Assembly (NCBI GenBank): GCA_037389465.1
Contig: JAZARR010000250.1
Coordinates: 4,325,001 to 4,389,000 of the forward strand
Reading direction: 5' to 3'
DNA length: 64,000 bases
Source: Baylisascaris procyonis
Taxonomy: Eukaryota; Nematoda; Chromadorea; Rhabditida; Ascarididae
In this document: piece after piece, positions 1 through 13,200 of the stretch
Numbering within the stretch: the first letter of the stretch is position 1
How the letters are laid out: each line of letters starts with the position of its first letter
The notes under the pieces: model-generated
What the model was told of the DNA's origin: nothing
The model's input: the letters and a program-made list of their open reading frames with translations, nothing else
Database searches by the model: none
Position numbers and translations under genes: made by a program

Positions 1-859
1 TGAAACGTTGCATTGCCATGTTTCAACTTTTATGCAATGAAGTAATCGGCAATAAAATTTCAAAGTTGCTGGTGAAGTAATAAGCAGTGTTGAACAAGCT
101 TCAAGTGGATTTCAAAGGAAACTTTCGGTCGTCGGAGTGTTTCTTAACCAGAAACATCTTAAAAGAGGTCTCTGATAAAGATGCTATCCCTTTTTTCTAA
201 TGTTATAATAAAAACTAAAATGCGTGAATAAAATCGAGTGAAAAATTTATAACAGCTAACGATTTAGTATCCCGAGAAAACGATTTAATATCACCGAAAG
301 TAATAAAATAAAGCAAAATGACATAATCAGCAGGAATAGGAAGGACGGGATTTTGTGCAAGTCACAAATTCAACGCTACAACATGTGAAATGAGGATCAC
401 ATATTCTACAATAAATGCAATCATCCAAAGATACTCATTGCTGTAAAAGAACGCATTCAACAACTTCGATGTTAATTGAAATGGACAGTTCATACAGGGG
501 AAAACAAATATCCTATCATATTAAATGTTTCACATAAAATGTCAAAAACTTCAAATATTCGCACTCCGAACTATTCTAATTTCATTTTTATTGCCGAGTG
601 GATATTTCCAACAAAATTGTTGCTTTCAACTGGCACAAACATGTCGCGCAAATTTTACTTGAGCCATTTTCTTATGGCTCGAAGATGAAATCAAGAAATG
701 GGAATATGTGCCGCCATCCTGTTCACTAATTGTGTAAATGAAAAGCTACCACAGAGATCTGCATAAAACTTACCTTTATCCATTCTAAACCGGCAATAGA
801 ATCGAAATGGACCTAAATTATTATAGAAAGTCTCAGATATCATTTCAGATTGTTCTAAT
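1..859. other. 3' flank, no gene recognised
   Basis: AT-rich DNA downstream of the palmitoyltransferase gene. The one plus-strand open frame of about 70 codons (476-688) has no recognisable motif and no splice context. Confidence 0.5.
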
Positions 860-865
860 TTTATT
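860..865 (-). terminator. poly(A) signal of the palmitoyltransferase gene
   Basis: TTTATT on the plus strand reads AATAAA on the gene strand, about 195 nt past the stop codon, a normal 3'UTR length. It was chosen because no canonical signal was seen closer to the stop. Confidence 0.5.
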
Positions 866-1059
866 TAAAGCTCTATAAACTATTCTACACCTTTCTTCTG
901 TATAACCTAAGAAAAACTGCTAAGAAATAAAAGTTGAAGTATGAGTTATGCAGCAAATAGTGAAATCATGCCCGATGTGGATCAAAAATTGTCATCACAG
1001 ATATAACTGCAAAATGTCAAGTGAAATATTCGCAAGCGTACTAGGGAAAACCACATCGA

Positions 1060-1230
1060 TTATGACACCCGTTCGGCGCATATTCTTGGAAACCATCCTC
1101 TCAATGCATGATGATGCCTCAAAGGCAACGGACGATTCAATTTTTCCTCCTGTTCTGGATCTTCTATCTCTTTTTTCGTTGCATAGAACCAATACTTGTT
1201 AACTCTTGTTACCATCCATCGTTCACCCAC
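1060..1230 (-). CDS. ZDHHC6: ZDHHC6-like exon 9 (C-terminal)
   Basis: TTTCATAG acceptor. Encodes [20 protein letters not shown], then a charged linker and [14 protein letters not shown] followed by TAA. The GxxWxVTRxxxYW and GWFPRxC motifs are the SH3-like end of ZDHHC6. Unlike human ZDHHC6, the last residues are not a KKxx signal. Confidence 0.9.
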   Translation of the reverse strand: MGERWMVTRVNKYWFYATKKEIEDPEQEEKLNRPLPLRHHHALRGWFPRICAERVS

Positions 1231-4200
1231 CTATGAAACACAAATTCCTTTATATTTTAAAGATTAAAAAATATTTCAATAAGCAAGCGTAATCGCACCG
1301 TTCGTGTCGTGTAGAAAAAAGCAATCACTGCAAACTATGAACCGCTTTTTTCAGAAAAAAGACTCAATTACGCTCAAGTACACTTTCGATAACATTTGCA
1401 AAGAAAACTTCAAGTGGAATCTTCTTTGCATTTCAAGTATCTTTTAAATCAAATGCCACACTGGAAATCCAAGGAAAAACTGATTGCAATGAACTTCAAA
1501 TTTTGTTTGATAATTGCAAGAAAAAACATTTCGCAAATAAAAAACAGCTCTTTTGCAAAACGTATGCAACCACATCAGATAAGTGCCTCTTCAAAGTGAG
1601 TTGAACGTTTCACGAGCTTTACAACGCGACATTCAATGCTTATATACAACGATCAACTCTGCAACACAATCAACGATGATGTTAAACGTTTGCACCTTAA
1701 ACGAGATGAAATGGACGAAATTATTCATAATTTTTTAAGTAATTTACCAATGTTGTCGCTAATCACAATGCCCGATATAAATAAATTTATCCAAAATTCA
1801 GTTAACTCAAACGAACGCTGCAGTGTTATCCCTCTACGAACAATCTGCATACTGTCAAAAATAATGAAAAGAAAAAATTGTCCAAAACTTGAAGCAACTT
1901 TTTGCCGATTTAAATTTTTTCAAAATATTCGGCAATAGACTTCTTGAATTAATTAATGAGTTTCACTGTAAGCGTGACAAGTTTAGACATATCTTACCTC
2001 AACGGATATTCTCCTTTCATCGCTGCAAGGCTGACATACGAAAACACGAAACCCGATAAGCAGTGCCGAAAGGCATGTACCATCGAATTTGCGGATAATT
2101 CGTACCTCACGTGCATTGAGTCGTTTTATCTTCTTCTGCATCAACTGCTCCTCCTAAACATTCCCTCTATTAAGAAGCATTCGGTACAACTCCCTCGTCT
2201 CCTTAATAATCTAAAAGTTGCCTTATCCAACATCATGCTATATTTGCTTGTAGGGTGTTTGGTTACTCTAAAATCATATACATTGGTCGCTCGCTCCCTT
2301 CAAGAGGCATAGCAAGCAAGATATATGCTTTCTACATTTTGTTGAATAGAAGATTTGCTAGGAATCAAGGATAAACAAATACAAATGAACATTTCCTAAG
2401 GCACTGTAAGGAAATACGACAATCCACAAGTGAACATAAATGTATAAGACAGTACTAAAAAGAGAAATCATATGGCATTTCACATGGGATGATCTGTCAT
2501 CAATGATGCCCTTTTCTTTACCTGTCATGTCCTTGTTCGGAAGATTGTCTACCTCCATAAGCAGCCTACCACCAACATACACGTTTAATGAGTAAATTTG
2601 GCGAATAAATAAAAGCTATTCGCCATTTAAGTAATACTATTGAAATAATAACTCGGAAACCACTTTGAATGTCTTCAATACCAGAGTGAGCCAATATTAA
2701 GTGCTTTGACGTCCAGCTTTGCTTAAGCAACAACTTGAAACAGCCAGCAAAAGCGATTCACCCATGCCGTCGATGCATCTGTCATCGATTAAGCTCAATT
2801 GTCGACGTTAAAGCCCCACTTAGATGAGATCAAGCCGTCATTTCGCTTATCGTACACACTTATTGCACCCTCACGAGCTACAACTGGGACAATGACAGTA
2901 GTGGGACGAATGTTTAAGAAGAAGTGTGAGCGACCTCAGGAAAAGTGATCGAAGGAAACGAAAGGAAGAGAAAGCCATGAGATGATACAGAAACCGAATA
3001 TAAAGATGAAATAATCGATGCACTAACTGATTCGCTTTGAAGAAAAACGAGTAGAATAACAAAAAGCTCGATTCACACAAGTTTACCTGCGAAAAATAAT
3101 ACTCCAGAAATTACTACCCTCCCCTTCTATGTGACTACACAAGTTATTCTACTCATTTTGCAATTTTATGTGCTTTTATGCATTTGCTCAACAACAGAGC
3201 AATATGACGATGACATATCTGCGCATATATGGTTGCGTTTGCGTCGATCTGTCTGCCTGGTATTCTCAACTCCTTAACCGCCGCACTAGAATATGGCACT
3301 TCAAGGGTTAACATATACCACATAATAATTTTCCTCATAATTGAAACTGATCTATCAATTCTGAAAGAAGTTCCAGGTAATCAAATGCAAAAAATTAATT
3401 GCATTATACACTGGCTGTTTTCTCACTTAATGACTCTAGTAATAAAAAACAAGTGTTTTTATAGGTATTTGATGACGAATTGATTAAAACATGATGGCCC
3501 TATTTTGTGCGCCATTCATTTGCTTGCAGCTCATAAAAATGCGTGGTCCGATCAGCGGAATGAGAATGCATATCGCGCAAACAGTCTTGGCACGCTCCTC
3601 CATTTTTTATAAATCGTAATGGATTTCCATAACAGCCACTGATTTGGACCAATGATGAACAGGTCTGGAATCAGACTTCACTAGAAATTCATGTCGACGG
3701 CTGCTTCAAATCAAACAGATTAGACAACCATTGCGTAGGAAACGCTGAAGTGGATTGTAAGATCGAATGAAATCGAGCCAAATTCAAGGAGAAGTGAGAC
3801 TTAATATTTACCTGTCACTGACGGGGAAACTACAGAAACGAGGAAAGATACCAGAATTCCAAGCTGGACGTTGGAAAAATGCAAAATTAAGTTGACATGG
3901 CTAACAAGTGAGCGATCGCTTAAACAAACTCTTAGAAATTATGCAAATCTGGTTGACTCGACCGCTCGAAAATGCAAATAATTGGCCAGAACATATGAAC
4001 AATTGGGTACAAAGAGGCGCAATCCAGCTATTAAATGGCAGATGTTAATGTCACAGAAATTCCACTTTCAATAATACTATTCTGTTCATTTTTTGTGTAA
4101 CTATTTTAACACACAAACGACTGCAAATGTTTGAAAACATCGAGTTCACCACTATTATTTTTGGGGAAAAATCAAGAATAAAGTAGAGCTCATCAGTACC

Positions 4201-7200
4201 CCCAGAACAGGTAGATCGTACTTCCATTAATCAACGCAAAATCCTTCTTTCTCTCGTCCTCCGCCAATCACTTAATTTTCTTTACGACTTGATAGTTCAT
4301 GAGTGAAGACACCAATAACATGCCTGTTTCACTATTCGACACACTACGACAACAGCATATTGGTATAATAACATTACCTCTAATACAGATTTTAATTTCG
4401 AGTCCGCAAAGAACTGAGTGCTTTGCAACTGAATGCATTGCAATTTAGACCACTACCACAACTGCAATGCAATTAAATTAATTGCAATAACTGCAATGCA
4501 ATTTCATCGAAGAATACTAAAACGAAAACAGTTTAATAAAGTTTAGACGACTAAAACTTTTGTTAAACTCTTCCCAATACAAACATCAAAGAAGCCAACG
4601 AGCAACGCAGGAAGTATGCTGAAAATGTATTCGCAAAGAGAGGGACTGAGAGAGGGAAAGAAAAAAACTTTGATAGGATGCGATAAGTATAGAAAGAGAG
4701 TAGATAAAGGGCTCATTAAGAAAGACAGGTTAGCCGTATTAGCACAGTGTCATCTGTCACAGAATTCGGCATACTTGAACGACGTCCAATACTTAAGCAC
4801 TCGAAACTCAAGTATGTAGCGTGAAGTGTTGCCAGCAACAACGCTACATCGTAATAACTACAAAACCATCCTATTAAACATAAAGGGAAAGATCGCTTCA
4901 AATTCAATAACTGCTTCCGCTTCTCTTTCAACAATAAATGAAACATTGAAGAAGTATGTAAGAAATCATGTGTATGCTATTATATAGATAAAGATGACCA
5001 GAAATTGAGTGAAATTTTTGCGGAACATTATCGATTTCCAGTACGACTTTAATCCTTTCACGCCAAATTGTTCTCATACTCCTCAAGTAAAAACGGTGCT
5101 ATTTTTGCTAAGATTCCAATCTGGTGCAAGTGACGATTATCTTTTCCTCTTCTTCCTTTATTCTCATTTATACTGAAAAAACTGGTATCATGGATGTAAG
5201 GTATCGCAAAATGTTGTCAGACTGCGCAGCGAAGCGATAGAAATTGAGAAAAAAATGTTGTCGAAAAAAAAAAATTAAACATGTCAGTGCAAACAATTTC
5301 TGAAGATGAGATACCGTTTTTTCTTCAACAGCTTCAAAAACAGCGGTGTGCAAAAAAGAATTTACGCTCTCAGAATCAAACACCTGCGTTGAAATTTGCC
5401 CTTTAGTCGATTTGTTGGTTGCTCGCATATGACTCTAATCGTAAAGATGGGCAATTAAAACGAGAGTTTCTAACAGTTACTCTTGATCTGAGCTTCTCTT
5501 CTTGCAAGATGAACTTGAAAATTTGTGGAAAAAAATTAAATTCGGGAAAAAGTTGTAATATTAGAAAACAGAAATTGAAAGAAAAAATAACAAGTAAAAT
5601 TTACAAAAAATACTGAATACTAGAAGTAAAACTGAACTGATAAATAAACAATGAAATCGGTGATCCGCTAAGCAAATAACGTGTAAATACGACACAGCTA
5701 TATAATAAGTGAACCATTGCCGCAAACAAAGCTTAGCGCTATTATTTGAGGTAAATGAGAAATGAGAGATAAATGCGAGCTAGGACAAGGGCATTCACAA
5801 TTAAGCCAATAATAATGGCACATTCTGACAAAAGAAAACCTCTGCGACGAATAATAACACTGAAAATGAATAAGTTGACCACAAGATGAGATGGAGCACA
5901 ACTTTACAAGTCCAATCCACGAGATAAGAGCGAGTAACAAGAAAGCGAGAGATGAATTCATGTCTCATCAACTAACCACGTGATGATTGTGAAACAATCA
6001 AATACCACACATATAATTCAACGTTTAGTAGTGAACTAATTGAAAAAGAGATGCGCGGCTATGGAAAGGACGAATTTTACTGAATTAGATGAGATGTTAA
6101 GACAAACTCAGGTATCAATTTTGTTGAGATTTAAGTGTCCTTAAAATCAAGGGGAAGGAGTGATGAAGTAACGCCCCTCCCTTCCTCCATCCCTTCTTCC
6201 TCCTGAAATTTTTAACCGATTGAAAAAACAAGAGACTGCAGAATGGATCCATTTATTATTGGAATCCACTTTATCACCAACACCCTTCCTCCGGTATCCT
6301 TTTAACGATATCTCCGTAAGAAAAATTGGGTGATAAATGGGGTAAATTTCTGTGTACGCCTTTATCTAACGCTAAAAATTATATGCATGAAAACTTGTTT
6401 TTCATTCTAAAACGAACATCGAATCTTCTGCCTTCCCTTCATAGGCAAAATTTTTTTCCCGAATCAGAAAGGATTCAAATCGTTGCAAAACGTAAAGTGA
6501 ATCATGTCGCTCTGAATGCACTAACACAAAAGAAATGCGCTTTGCCTGAAGAAGCAGTAGTCATCAATGGGGCAGATCGTTTATTGAAGAGCGGCGTGAA
6601 TACTCCATAATGCATCTCTTAAATGAGCGAATTAAAGGCTTTGTTGAGGGTGACAAAGGGCCAAGCAAAGTGAACGAGGCCATGAAGGACACGGATGCAC
6701 AAATGTTTGCACTCATGCACAACACTGCAAACAAATGCGTGCAACACATCACTGCACGCATTTCATGACGCATCTATAGGGAACCACTGCCGCTAGCAAA
6801 CAACTTAAATAATACCGGGAACAAAATTTGCTCCTCGTTTACAGAAACATTTCACACAGGTTTTGGTGCATTAAAACTTCTTCGAAACGATAACATTGAT
6901 TAAATTTGGCACTGAGCTAAACAACAGAGTGTATGGGTAGGAAATTAATGTCACATTTCCACCCTCCAGCATTCTCTTTCTAGAGTAGTTAAATTCTGCA
7001 AACCTCCTCCCTCTTTTTCCCTCAAAATGAGGTTAAAAGTTTAAGCGTAAGCGAGGTAGAAAAGCAGTGTTTCATTGTTAAGCCCAGTGCGATTGACAAA
7101 AATTTACCACAATCATCATCCCGCATCTCATCACATCATTTAATCTTTTCTCACTCAAAAACGGGTTCGATGGCCACCGAAAAACTCGTCCACTCTTTTT

Positions 7201-10200
7201 TCACTTTCCTGACACATCCGGAGCTATTACCGGAACAACCGATCCTCTTTTCAGGACGCGTGCTTCTACAGCTTGCAATTTGGATAAGTTCAAAAGGTCA
7301 TACATTATTCGGCATTCATATCATACACTGACAACGATCGGCCTTTCAGTCATTCAAAGACAACCTAACACGCTTTATATTTGCAATGGGTCCTAGCAAT
7401 ACTACTATCATTCTTTTCATTATTTTGCATTCCACTGTCTTAAGACACATGTGAAGGAATACGGCTTTAAAGCGTGATGCATCGCCATGAACCATCCTCA
7501 CCATACGTTTTACCAATCACTTGCGGCAATACCTTTTCACGTATGAAAGCAGTGAAATACAAAACAATTTAAGCAATGTCAACGAAAAAGATGAAATCAA
7601 CTTTAAGCATGAAACAAGAAATTCCCTATGTTTTCGGCCAGAGGCTCAGTAAGAAATGGATGTTAAATATTGATGAAGATTATTTTATCATGTGCAAATT
7701 ACGGTTCAGATGACTAAATAACAGCATGCTCCGGAAACGAATCAGCACTCATAATGGCACTTCCCGGGTGACCAGGAGAGCGATCTACAGGAGAAAGAGG
7801 AAGGACCATCAATTCAAAGGAAACAATGATTCTAAATATTTTGTGAGAGAAGAAAAGTTTGATCGCCTCTTATGTGAAAAAACTGTGCAATTCTTTCAAC
7901 AAAGTGTTATTCATGAAATCGGCGAATAAGTGAATGAATAATATGGAAAAGTGTTTAAGTAAATGATAGAGTGATTAAGTGATCAAAACTTATAATAGAT
8001 CACGGTGTAAAGGCATCAGGTATGCTGGCACAATGTGTGTTTTCATAAGTGCGGTCGATATGCCAGCTAATTTCACAAGCTATCAAAAAATAACAATAAA
8101 TGCAATAAGGCATTAGTAACTCAACTGGTCTGACTACTCACACAAATCTAAAAAAAAGATTTGTTTTTTCGGTCCCACTTTGTACAAGGCATCACCCGAC
8201 TGGAGTAAAATGTTGGCGAACTTCTCATCATATTTGACAACTGAGCTTGCAAATCTCTATAAAACCTTCGGAGGGTGATTGCTCAACTTGAAGGCTTATA
8301 TAGGTGGGTGCTTTAGATAGATGCACTGAAAGTTGTAGCTCTTGCTTCAGTAGTTGCCTTGATAGAGACAGATACATACCTACATGTGCAAATTTATATA
8401 ATTTACTTTGCAAATGCGAATCTGCAAAAGCGATACTCGCATTAAATCAATATTCAGTCGTTAAGCCTTTACCGATGTAAAATTCGTTTTGTTTGCAACG
8501 AACTACGGTGGAAAAGTTTTCGATAAATATTCCAAAGCACAACAAAAATAGCCTCAGATGGCAATAAGAGCATGAAAAATATAGACCGTCACTTTCAACC
8601 AATTCCATTTCTCAATACCTCGTGGAGAGGAAAGCGGCAAAACGAACTCAATGAAAGGCATAGATAAAAAAGCACATTGAAAATGCATAATTAAGTGATA
8701 ATCGAGAACTGAGCATCTTGGCATAAAAGTATTTTTGAGCACATTGCCTTTCTCGCTCCCACTGAACGGTTAATATTCCAAAAACTTTATAACGTAGAAA
8801 GGATATCTATTGCCCATCAAATGGCCATAAACAGATGTGAACGAAAAGAAAGAAATCCTCTACAAAACTTTCGCTAATACTAAAAATGACCGACCTGCCT
8901 TCCTCTGACATTTATTTTTTTAGTTTATGACTCGTTACTAATGATGATATTGTGTGATTATTGCTTCTTATTTGCCATACGATGTTTGAATCGAAAACGT
9001 CAACTGCGCAGACCAAACATAGGTCGACTCGTTAGCGACTGTCCGGTCACAAATGGTCATAGGGTAAAACATAGTGTCAATGTATGAGGAGATAATTCAT
9101 ATGGCTGAAGAACACATCCACGAAGATGGTCAGATGTAGGCGATATGATGTGATTACTCATTTTTCTCTCTTTCTTAATGAAAGCTCGTAGAAGAACGTA
9201 AAAGAATACAAAGCGTACTAACAACGTCAAAGCGGTGCACTAACCGAAAAAGAAAACTGTGAAGTGGGACGTCTGATTGGCCACCATACTCCGTTTCCTA
9301 CTGGCAGACCATTCCATGTTCCAAGGACTTCACGCACATTCCGTTTCCATCCAAGATCGTACGGATAGAGGAATTCGCTACTCCGTTCATAACTGTTCGC
9401 TTTATCTACTAAATGCAACACTGTTCAACATATGAGGAATGAGTCTCCGACGCATCTGCCAAAGCCGGTGGTGGAGATAAAGGAGAGGTGATGAACGAGA
9501 AGCTGAGTCGTCGACTGTGGGGAGGGCCACCGAACACAGGGATTCCCTATCGCTTCCCCTTCTATCGCTTTCCATCCAAGATCGTACGGATAGAGGAATT
9601 CGCTACTCCGTTCATAACTGTTCGCTTTATCTACTAAATGCAACACTGTTCAACATATGAGGAATGAGTCTCCGACGCATCTGCCAAAGCCGGTGGTGGA
9701 GATAAAGGAGAGGTGATGAACGGGAGGATAAGGGAGGATAAGATTCCTCAGTCGCTTTGCGCCCCCGATCGAGAAGCGCGAGACTGAAAATTTGAATAAA
9801 AATTGGGCTGTAAAAGTTTCCCCGCAAGGGAATCTCCACAAGCAATGCTTCTTGCTTGTGGATCCGCCCTTAAATTGAAAAACGGCTGTGAACGCTAATT
9901 TTACCAAATCTTTGCATTTAGACATAAATTAAGATTCTTTCGCTTGCAGCAATATCTAGTGTGGAGACAGAAAGGGTACTCGAAAAAGTGCTCTTTCGTT
10001 AGTGCTTTCTATCGCAAGCGGGAGGCCCCGTCATTAATTCCAGGGAGACATCAATTTTGAGCCTCTTCCCTGTCTTCCCAATATCTTATTCCTTTATCAA
10101 AGCCCCTTCCAGGCAACCGATTCTCATTTTTATAATTGCTGCCCAAATGAATCATGTTTGCGACACAATGATTGAAAAACGGAATGATCGTGACTTTCCT

Positions 10201-13200
10201 CTAGGAAAATAATGCGTTTAAAGATCTAAACAAAGAGAACTTAAATCCACAATCTAAAAAAGCCAAGCATTAAACAGGGTTCATTGCACTAGGCGAACAT
10301 TCTTGGAAATGTATCGCCTTCTTAGCAATTTCAAGTAGGAATTGACGATAGTCGAAATTAACCAGTTCTCCTTAATTATGCTACTTCCACAGCCTCGAAA
10401 TGAGTCTCATTCTTATTCTCTCCTCAGGGAATTGATCTTCTCAACAAATGACGTTTTTCGTTCATGTTGAGTTTCTCTTAACACCCTCTACCTGCGACAC
10501 ATTTTCTTCTAAGTTTTTGCAATCAATGGAAATGCTCGACTATTATCGCGGAAAACGAGAACATTACAACCAAGTGTTTTAATGTGTGGAAGAGGGATGA
10601 GAGTGACGGGGGAAGAGGAACAAGGAACGAAGCAAGAATAAAAGGCGAAAACTGTGCTAATTATGAAAGTAAAAGTAAGCGGGCTTTTTAATGAACGGAA
10701 CAGGCCAGTAAGACGAGAAGGAAAACGAAAGATGCAAACCAATATAGTCCTCAATGCCAGTGCGGTTCTTCCAAACGCCCTTCAATTGAACGATAAGCAG
10801 AAAACCGACAGCCACAATCACACCCAATGCAAGCCCGAATGCGAACACAGACATTATAAACGTGTAAATGGTCAGAATCACTTCCGGTTCACCGCTGCCA
10901 TACTGAATATACCATGCCTGTAGCCATCTATTCATATAATAACGACCCTGACGGGTCAGTAGGCAAGCATTTTCTATCGAAGCGGGGGACGGAATCAAAA
11001 GAGGTGCTATACAGCTGCAAAACGAGAACACAATAAAACCAAAAAGTCATCATTCCCCTTCTGACTTCCATTTTTCAATCCAATCGGCTTTAAAATTTCG
11101 GTGAAAACATTCGCAGAAGCTCTGAAAATAGAATGCGAATGAACTTCTAACAGAAGAACTGATAGAATATACTAAGTGGATAATTTTCACTGAATTTTTA
11201 ATTTATATTTTTTGAATCCTTTATATGAATTTATACATCGGTTTAATAAATACAGATATTATGTGACTACAAGGAGCATCTTAAGTTATACTAATGGAAA
11301 AAACATTTACGAGTAACTATATGAAACGAAACCTTAAATTAATAAACATTCGAATTCTTTACTCAATCAGTAGATGGGATTTCTTTTTTAGATATAGAGA
11401 ACTGAGGCAGGAAAAGAAAGTGAGTTCTGAATGATTTCAAATATCTGCTGTCAGGAAAGTATAGACTGAATGCATCAAAGGCAAGTGGTATCAAAAATAT
11501 GTACAAACGGAAATCGGAATAAAAGATTTTTAATAACATAAAGCGAAAACTTTAAATGGTATTCAGAAAGGAGCATAAACCCACACTAATCATCAAGAGA
11601 CCGAAAATAACGTCCAGTGATGTCAAAACAATCAAACTGTTTACCTTGAAATTCCTCATAAATTGATGCATGACGTTTCTGTTAGGAAAGAAGCAGGTGC
11701 ATAAGGACTTTAAAAACGAAACTACCACTTTATTTATCTACATAATTAGCTTATGCTTTTCTTTTCAACTGCCGGCTCCCCATTGTGATATGAAAAACAG
11801 CTTAGTTCACTTCCTGCTTATCAGGTCAAGCTTTACAAACGAAATAAAGCATTGACGATCTACAGCACTTAGCCACCTCTCAAACACGATACACCCTCCT
11901 CCCTCACCACTTCTTTCAAATAAAACATTTGCCACCAGTATTCATTCATAAAAGTATAGCAAACAGGGCACCTCACCCTAAACAAGCCGCGATATAAGGC
12001 CAACGAGATAATCAGTGCACCGTGGATGCAACCTGCCACAGCAGCGGCCAGGAAGCGAATAAAATACGCATGGTTACGATGACCCACACAATTGTTAATC
12101 CATGCTGAAATATACACAAAATAACAGAATGCAATAAATAATCACCTAACTTATAACAATACCAAAGGAAAATTGCTCCAGAAAAATTCGATAAGCAAAA
12201 TGAGTCTTTTGCTTGCTGGACAGAGCAGCCAAAACCTCTGGCTGAAAAACGATTCAACGGCGATGGATCGGGAACAACAATATGTGGCGCGTTAGTTACT
12301 AGATGAGTGCTGAATGGGGACTCTTTTGATTTCAGGTGTTTATGTATATAACAGCACTCGTATTCAAATTAAAAAGGACCGGATGAGAATACGAGCAACC
12401 CACTCGATCCTTCAAATTATACATTGAGAGTGCCCACTGTCCACAATCGTTAATTTCGTAGTTGAAATGATACAACCATTGCCCGCAGGAAATGTTAGCC
12501 GCAAATTGTGGCGTACAATTGACAAGCGCATTAAAGGACCGGAACTTAGAAGTGAGAGAAAAGGACGAAGTTGTTCATGAAGGATTAGCAAAATCGCAAA
12601 TTTGACAATGATACACCTATAGCGACACCTCGTTTTTTAATGACTATAAAGGATGGGTAATAACGCGAATTTCATTCATAAAACTCACGGCAGTGATGAT
12701 CCATTTTCATCACACATCTGCCACAAGTGGAACAATGATGTGAACGAGGCACTTTATATCCTTCACAGACAACACAATATTGTAGGTGTGATGTGAACTC
12801 CTAAAATATGATTAATGAAACATCTTCTAAGCAGTATGTCACAATAACCATAGATGCTCTTGAATCCGTCTAAAATCAAGAAGCTATTCTAAAACGCATT
12901 TTCTTATAAAGCTTATCTCCTGACAAGATCATGAAAATCACAAACCTCCTTTGATAACTATTCATCCAAGTAGATTATTTTAAGCTAAACTTGATCAGTA
13001 GCAGCAAAGTTTTAACACCTACAGAGAATTTATCACTACTTGAGTTTGAGCAGCAAAGCAATAGATAGTTTGAAAAATCATTGCCGAGAAGGTATTTCTA
13101 AACATTTCCATAACCGATGCATTCCACGAGGTTTTTTGGGACAAGGGGTAAAAACCGCGCAAGACTTAAACAACCTCTTAAGTTCCTCGATGGATGAGAC

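Noticed and set aside
2513..2582. Minus-strand stretch [18 protein letters not shown] before a GTAAAG donor, reminiscent of a C2 domain start
   Set aside because: Spacing between the Gly-x-Leu and Asn-Leu-Pro positions is too short for C2, there is no convincing acceptor, and it lies inside intron 7 of the palmitoyltransferase gene.
7161..7180. GGTTCGA word resembling a tRNA B box
   Set aside because: No matching A box or cloverleaf stems around it; similar isolated words at 29752 and 62229 fail the same test.
7170..7331. Plus-strand 53-codon frame starting [16 protein letters not shown]
   Set aside because: Short, no acceptor before the ATG, and the opposite strand is similarly open; no family recognised.
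10918..11031. Extension of palmitoyltransferase exon 6 to an upstream TTTTGCAG acceptor
   Set aside because: In the phase required by exon 5 this extension meets an in-frame stop; the acceptor at 10917 restores the family sequence.
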